DNA from: Pedobacter mendelii
GTDB taxonomy: Bacteria > Bacteroidota > Bacteroidia > Sphingobacteriales > Sphingobacteriaceae
Assembly (NCBI RefSeq): GCF_014635725.1
Contig: NZ_BMDJ01000003.1
Span: forward strand, 248,001-312,000
Reading direction: 5' to 3'
Length of the DNA stretch: 64,000 nt
Shown: piece after piece, positions 60,854 to 64,000 of the stretch
Position numbering within the stretch: the stretch's first letter is position 1
Layout: every line of letters starts with the position of its first letter
Notes under the pieces: generated by a model
Seen by the model: the letters and a program-made list of their open reading frames with translations, nothing else
Told to the model about the DNA's origin: nothing
Databases searched by the model: none
Program-made: the position numbers and the translations under genes

Positions 60854-62401
60854 ATGAATAAAAAATTACTATTTCCAACTTTACTTCTATTTACCTCATC
60901 TTTTATTTTTGCGCAAGACAAAAAAGTAATCGATAATATCGTTAAAGAGGTTAACGAAAACTCACAATTAGAAAAATTAGCTCACGAACTTCTTGATGTT
61001 GTTGGTCCGCGATTGGTTGGCTCACCGCAAATGAAACAAGCAAACGATTGGGCAGTTAAAAAATACAGCGATTGGGGAATCTCTGCGAAAAATGAAAAAT
61101 GGGGCGAATGGCGTGGTTGGGAAAGAGGCGTTACCCATATTGATTTGGTTAGCCCAAGATTAAGAACCTTAGAAGGTACACAACTAGCCTGGAGTCCATC
61201 AACTAACGGTAAGGCTGTAAACGCTGAAGCAATTGTTTTGCCTGCAATTACCGATTCCATTTCTTTTCAAAAATGGTTACCAAACGTTAAAGGAAAGTTA
61301 GTTCTAATTTCAATGAATCAAATTTCTGGCCGACCAGAAAAAAACTGGGAAGAATTTGCTACTAAAGATTTGTTCGACAAATACAAGAAAGAGAAAGCAG
61401 ATGCTGCAAAAGCTTGGGCAACAGGTATTGCCAAAACAGGCCTAAATGCTAAAAATTTAGCCTTAGCAATTGAGAACGCTGGTGCAGCAGGTATCATTAT
61501 CAATAATTGGTCTCAAGGTTTTGGTGTAGATAAAGTTTTCGGTGCAAATACAACAAAAATCCCAACTGTAGATTTATCGGTAGAAGATTATGGTTTAGTT
61601 TATCGTTTAGCCACAAGCGGTAACAAACCAATGTTAAAAATCGAATCAGAATCTAAAGAATTAGGTGTCGTACCAACTTTTAACACTGTTGCCGAAATAA
61701 AGGGAAAGCAAAAACCAAAAGAATATGTGATGTTATCCGCTCACTTCGATTCGTGGGATGCAGCAAGCGGCGCAACAGACAATGGCTCGGGTACTATTTT
61801 GATGATGGAAACCATGCGAATTTTAAAAAAATTCTATCCTAATCCAAAACGTACTATTTTAGTTGGCCATTGGGGTAGCGAAGAACAAGGCTTGAATGGC
61901 TCAAGAGCTTTTGTTGAAGACCATCCGGAAATTGTAAGCAATCTTCAGGCTTTATTTAATCAGGATAATGGAACAGGTAGAGTGGTTAATATCGGCGGAC
62001 AAGGATTTGCAAAATCAAAAGATTACATCACTCGTTGGTTAGCAGCAGTTCCTGATACGATCAAAAACCAAATTAAAACGAGTTTCCCTGGTATGCCGGG
62101 TGCAGGAGGTTCTGATTTTGCATCGTTTGTAGCGGCTGGAGCTTTGGGTTATTCATTAAGTTCTACAAGCTGGGATTATGGAACTTATACATGGCACACC
62201 AACCGCGACAGCTATGATAAATTAGTTTTTGATGAGATAAGAAGCAATGTGATTTTAGCTGCGATTATGGTTTATATGGCTTGCGAAGACCCCGAAAAAA
62301 CGTCAACAGAGAAAGCAACAGATTTACCTGTAAATCCTCGAACAGGCAAGCCTACAGAATGGCCAGTTCAAACAAAATCGAATAGAAAAGGTGGATTATA
62401 G
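60854..62401 (+). CDS. secreted M28 family carboxy/aminopeptidase with PA domain
   Basis: The protein has 515 residues with a signal peptide ending near F-A-Q 21. A protease-associated domain is inserted at about 110-260. The zinc site follows: 'HFDSWDAASGATDNGSG' near 300, 'GSEEQGLNGS' near 345, 'FNQDNGTG' near 373 and His in 'WHTNRDSYD' near 452. The PSMA/carboxypeptidase Q-like arrangement suggests peptide turnover in the periplasm or outside the cell. The C-terminal 40 residues are Lys/Pro rich. Confidence 0.9.
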   Translation: MNKKLLFPTLLLFTSSFIFAQDKKVIDNIVKEVNENSQLEKLAHELLDVVGPRLVGSPQMKQANDWAVKKYSDWGISAKNEKWGEWRGWERGVTHIDLVSPRLRTLEGTQLAWSPSTNGKAVNAEAIVLPAITDSISFQKWLPNVKGKLVLISMNQISGRPEKNWEEFATKDLFDKYKKEKADAAKAWATGIAKTGLNAKNLALAIENAGAAGIIINNWSQGFGVDKVFGANTTKIPTVDLSVEDYGLVYRLATSGNKPMLKIESESKELGVVPTFNTVAEIKGKQKPKEYVMLSAHFDSWDAASGATDNGSGTILMMETMRILKKFYPNPKRTILVGHWGSEEQGLNGSRAFVEDHPEIVSNLQALFNQDNGTGRVVNIGGQGFAKSKDYITRWLAAVPDTIKNQIKTSFPGMPGAGGSDFASFVAAGALGYSLSSTSWDYGTYTWHTNRDSYDKLVFDEIRSNVILAAIMVYMACEDPEKTSTEKATDLPVNPRTGKPTEWPVQTKSNRKGGL

Positions 62402-62428
62402 ATAATTCATCTAGACACTTTTTTAAAC

Positions 62429-62458
62429 GGAGCATTTGGAAACGGATGCTCCATTTTT
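62429..62458 (+). terminator. rho-independent terminator of the M28 peptidase gene
   Basis: Seven-bp stem GGAGCAT (62429-62435) with ATGCTCC (62446-62452), then ATTTTTAT; it starts 28 bases after the stop. Confidence 0.8.
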
Positions 62459-62686
62459 ATGCTATTAATTTCCCTGTACAGACTTATGCTCGATAAACCC
62501 GATAAAGTGAAAATACTTTTTGTTGCAGTGCTCCAACAAGCTTAGCATGACTTGAACAAAAAGATTGAAACGATAGCGGGACTATCAGAACCAAAGGATT
62601 ACTGCATTTGCTTTTCAAGTAATTTTAGCGAATCGGGATAGTAATATAACGGTCTTCTACAGCCTCAGACTGACAATACTGTAAAA

Positions 62687-63691
62687 CTATTCCTCTTTCT
62701 TCTGGAATTTATAAAATAAATATCCTAAAAAAGGTAAAATTAAAACACTACCCAAAAGCAAGGCCAGACCTAAACTATAAATTGTTTTCTCGGGTCCGAT
62801 GGCTTCAAAAAGTGAAATTGCATTTCCATTTTTTAGGCGAATAAAGTTTGGAAAGTGGGCATAACTTATTGCAAGCAAAATCATGGTAACTTGGAAACCG
62901 GCAAGAATTCTAAGCACTTGTGTTTTTCCTTTTATCAACAAGTACCAAAGTAAAATAAGCGATAAACTTGCTAAGACGATGGCAGAAAGTCCTACCGGGT
63001 TTTTGAAAACCCAATCTGTTAATGGTATATTATCTAATTGTGCAGCGATAAAAACCATAGCTCCGAAAACTACTGCAGCGATATTCATGTATTCGGCCTT
63101 CTTAATAAACCGACGTTTATCATAAGCTTCTGTAGTTTCGCCGATTAAATAAATGGCTGCAAGAAAACCACAAAGTGCAACCGTAAATAGCCCTACCGAT
63201 ACCGAAAACCAATTTAACCAACTATAAATGTATGCAGAAGAAAAATCTTTAGCGTTCGTATCGATATGACCTGAAATTAAACTGCCGGCAATAATGCCTA
63301 AGAACAGTGGTGTGATAAAACTGGAGTACCTGAAAATACGATTATAAAGCCAATGCATATCATCTTTTATTGCATCGTAATGCCGAAATACAAATGCAGT
63401 ACCGCGAGCAATGATACCAATAAGCATAATTAAAAGCGGGATATGAAGGTAAACGGACATGGTGGTATAAATACGCGGAAACCCGACAAAAAGAATTACA
63501 ATGGCGATGATAAGCCACATGTGATTCGCTTCCCACACTGGTCCGATAGCTTGATACATGGTTTTACGGGTTTTACTTCGATTGTTTGCAGATGTAAATA
63601 ACTCAATAATTCCAGCTCCAAAATCTGCCCCGCCCAATAGGAAATAAAGCAAAATACCCAAACATAAAAAAGTAATTACAACGTATTCCAT
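62687..63691 (-). CDS. cydB: cytochrome bd oxidase subunit II
   Basis: The protein has 334 residues and about eight to nine membrane helices. Hallmarks are 'LLGGADFGAGIIEL' in the first helix and 'AIGPVWEANHMWLI' near 50. It pairs with CydA to oxidise quinol and reduce oxygen to water with high affinity. The cydA gene ends 89 bases upstream on the same strand; between them is a short dispersed repeat (about 63730-63785). Confidence 0.93.
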   Translation of the reverse strand: MEYVVITFLCLGILLYFLLGGADFGAGIIELFTSANNRSKTRKTMYQAIGPVWEANHMWLIIAIVILFVGFPRIYTTMSVYLHIPLLIMLIGIIARGTAFVFRHYDAIKDDMHWLYNRIFRYSSFITPLFLGIIAGSLISGHIDTNAKDFSSAYIYSWLNWFSVSVGLFTVALCGFLAAIYLIGETTEAYDKRRFIKKAEYMNIAAVVFGAMVFIAAQLDNIPLTDWVFKNPVGLSAIVLASLSLILLWYLLIKGKTQVLRILAGFQVTMILLAISYAHFPNFIRLKNGNAISLFEAIGPEKTIYSLGLALLLGSVLILPFLGYLFYKFQKKEE

Positions 63692-63780
63692 AAGTTATCT
63701 TGTTGCCACATGTTAACACGGATTTGGCTTAGTGTATCTTTTAAAAATTGTTTATCTGTGGTTATTCTTTTCATCTGTGG

Positions 63781-64000
63781 TTAATTCGTTTTAACAATCG
63801 ATTTATCATTGTACAGCACAGGAACCATTTTTATTTGTCGATACAGCAAGAATGTAACTACAATGCTCAGCGAAAAGTAAATTGCCGAGAAAATATAAAA
63901 GGAATATGCAATGCCAGGCATTGGTGTCACAGCATCTTTGGTACGCATAACGCCATATATTATCCAGGGTTGACGGCCAACTTCGGTAACTACCCAACCA
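63781..64000 (-). CDS. cydA: cytochrome bd oxidase subunit I (C-terminal part)
   Basis: The visible 72 C-terminal residues read '[20 protein letters not shown]' and onward to a last membrane helix and a basic tail, stopping with TAA at 63781-63783. The E-V-G-R-Q-P-W stretch is strictly typical of CydA. The gene continues off the right edge. The frame listed as 63806-63997 on the same strand is a shadow. Confidence 0.9.
   Translation of the reverse strand, partial: GWVVTEVGRQPWIIYGVMRTKDAVTPMPGIAYSFYIFSAIYFSLSIVVTFLLYRQIKMVPVLYNDKSIVKTN

Noticed and set aside
1..64000. CRISPR array, tRNA or rRNA genes
   Set aside because: No regularly spaced repeats, and no tRNA T-loop or rRNA sequence, were found on reading through the window.

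Overview
The window is AT-rich chromosomal DNA from a member of the Bacteroidota, most likely Sphingobacteriaceae and Pedobacter-like. The evidence is a fused SecDF, a Por/type IX sorting domain on a secreted esterase, repeated TAnnTTTG promoter elements, a GxxExxY protein, a BlaI/BlaR pair with a proline-rich tail, and dispersed intergenic repeats of a style I associate with this group. I see no tRNA, rRNA or CRISPR array, and no transposase or integrase gene. Both edges cut genes: a propeller lipoprotein at the left and cydA at the right.

Layout. 0-5 kb is accessory: a propeller lipoprotein fragment, an orphan lipoprotein, a Crp/YCII/DoxX operon, and a PIN plus ImmA/IrrE-type pair. 5.4-10.8 kb holds a DUF255 thioredoxin-fold protein, a broken YhcG-type nuclease gene, a dipeptide epimerase and a GH25 lysozyme. 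10.9-16.3 kb is the most unusual part. Three gene units, all on the minus strand, are separated by long imperfect palindromes, and each unit is bounded by its own short complementary ends, as integron gene cassettes are. The units carry a Shedu nuclease with a small membrane protein, an unknown membrane protein, and a SIR2 / TIR-like / HEPN fusion. I read this as a defence-gene cassette array with no integrase in view.

16.3-39.8 kb is mostly chromosomal: MFS transporter, GH43, M20 dipeptidase, SGNH esterase, DUF493, UvrD/PcrA, aldo-keto reductase, Smc, a VapBC-like pair, M28 peptidase, BlaI/BlaR-like pair, RsmG, a glycosyltransferase, Tgt, an LptF/G permease and an EamA transporter. 39.8-41.1 kb is a very AT-rich stretch with almost no coding potential. 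41-64 kb holds a metallopeptidase-propeller-barrel protein, a LapA-like protein, GxxExxY, pirin, a sulfhydrylase, OsmC, IspE, ThyA and FolA with a toxin-antitoxin pair between them, SecDF, NDH-2, HMG-CoA lyase, GNAT, an iron-permease-like protein, class II aldolase, AccD, an M28 peptidase and CydB/CydA.

How the genes fit together. Housekeeping functions cover folate and thymidylate (thyA, folA), isoprenoids (ispE), fatty acids (accD), glycolysis (fba), respiration (ndh, cydAB), protein export (secDF), LPS export (lptF/G), chromosome segregation (smc) and RNA modification (rsmG, tgt). Between them lie small mobile or selfish modules: two type II toxin-antitoxin pairs, GxxExxY with its inverted repeats, and many hairpin repeats, one of which appears to have entered the thyA reading frame. 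Many open frames extend upstream of the real start; several starts were moved downstream using a TAnnTTTG promoter or a family N-terminus.
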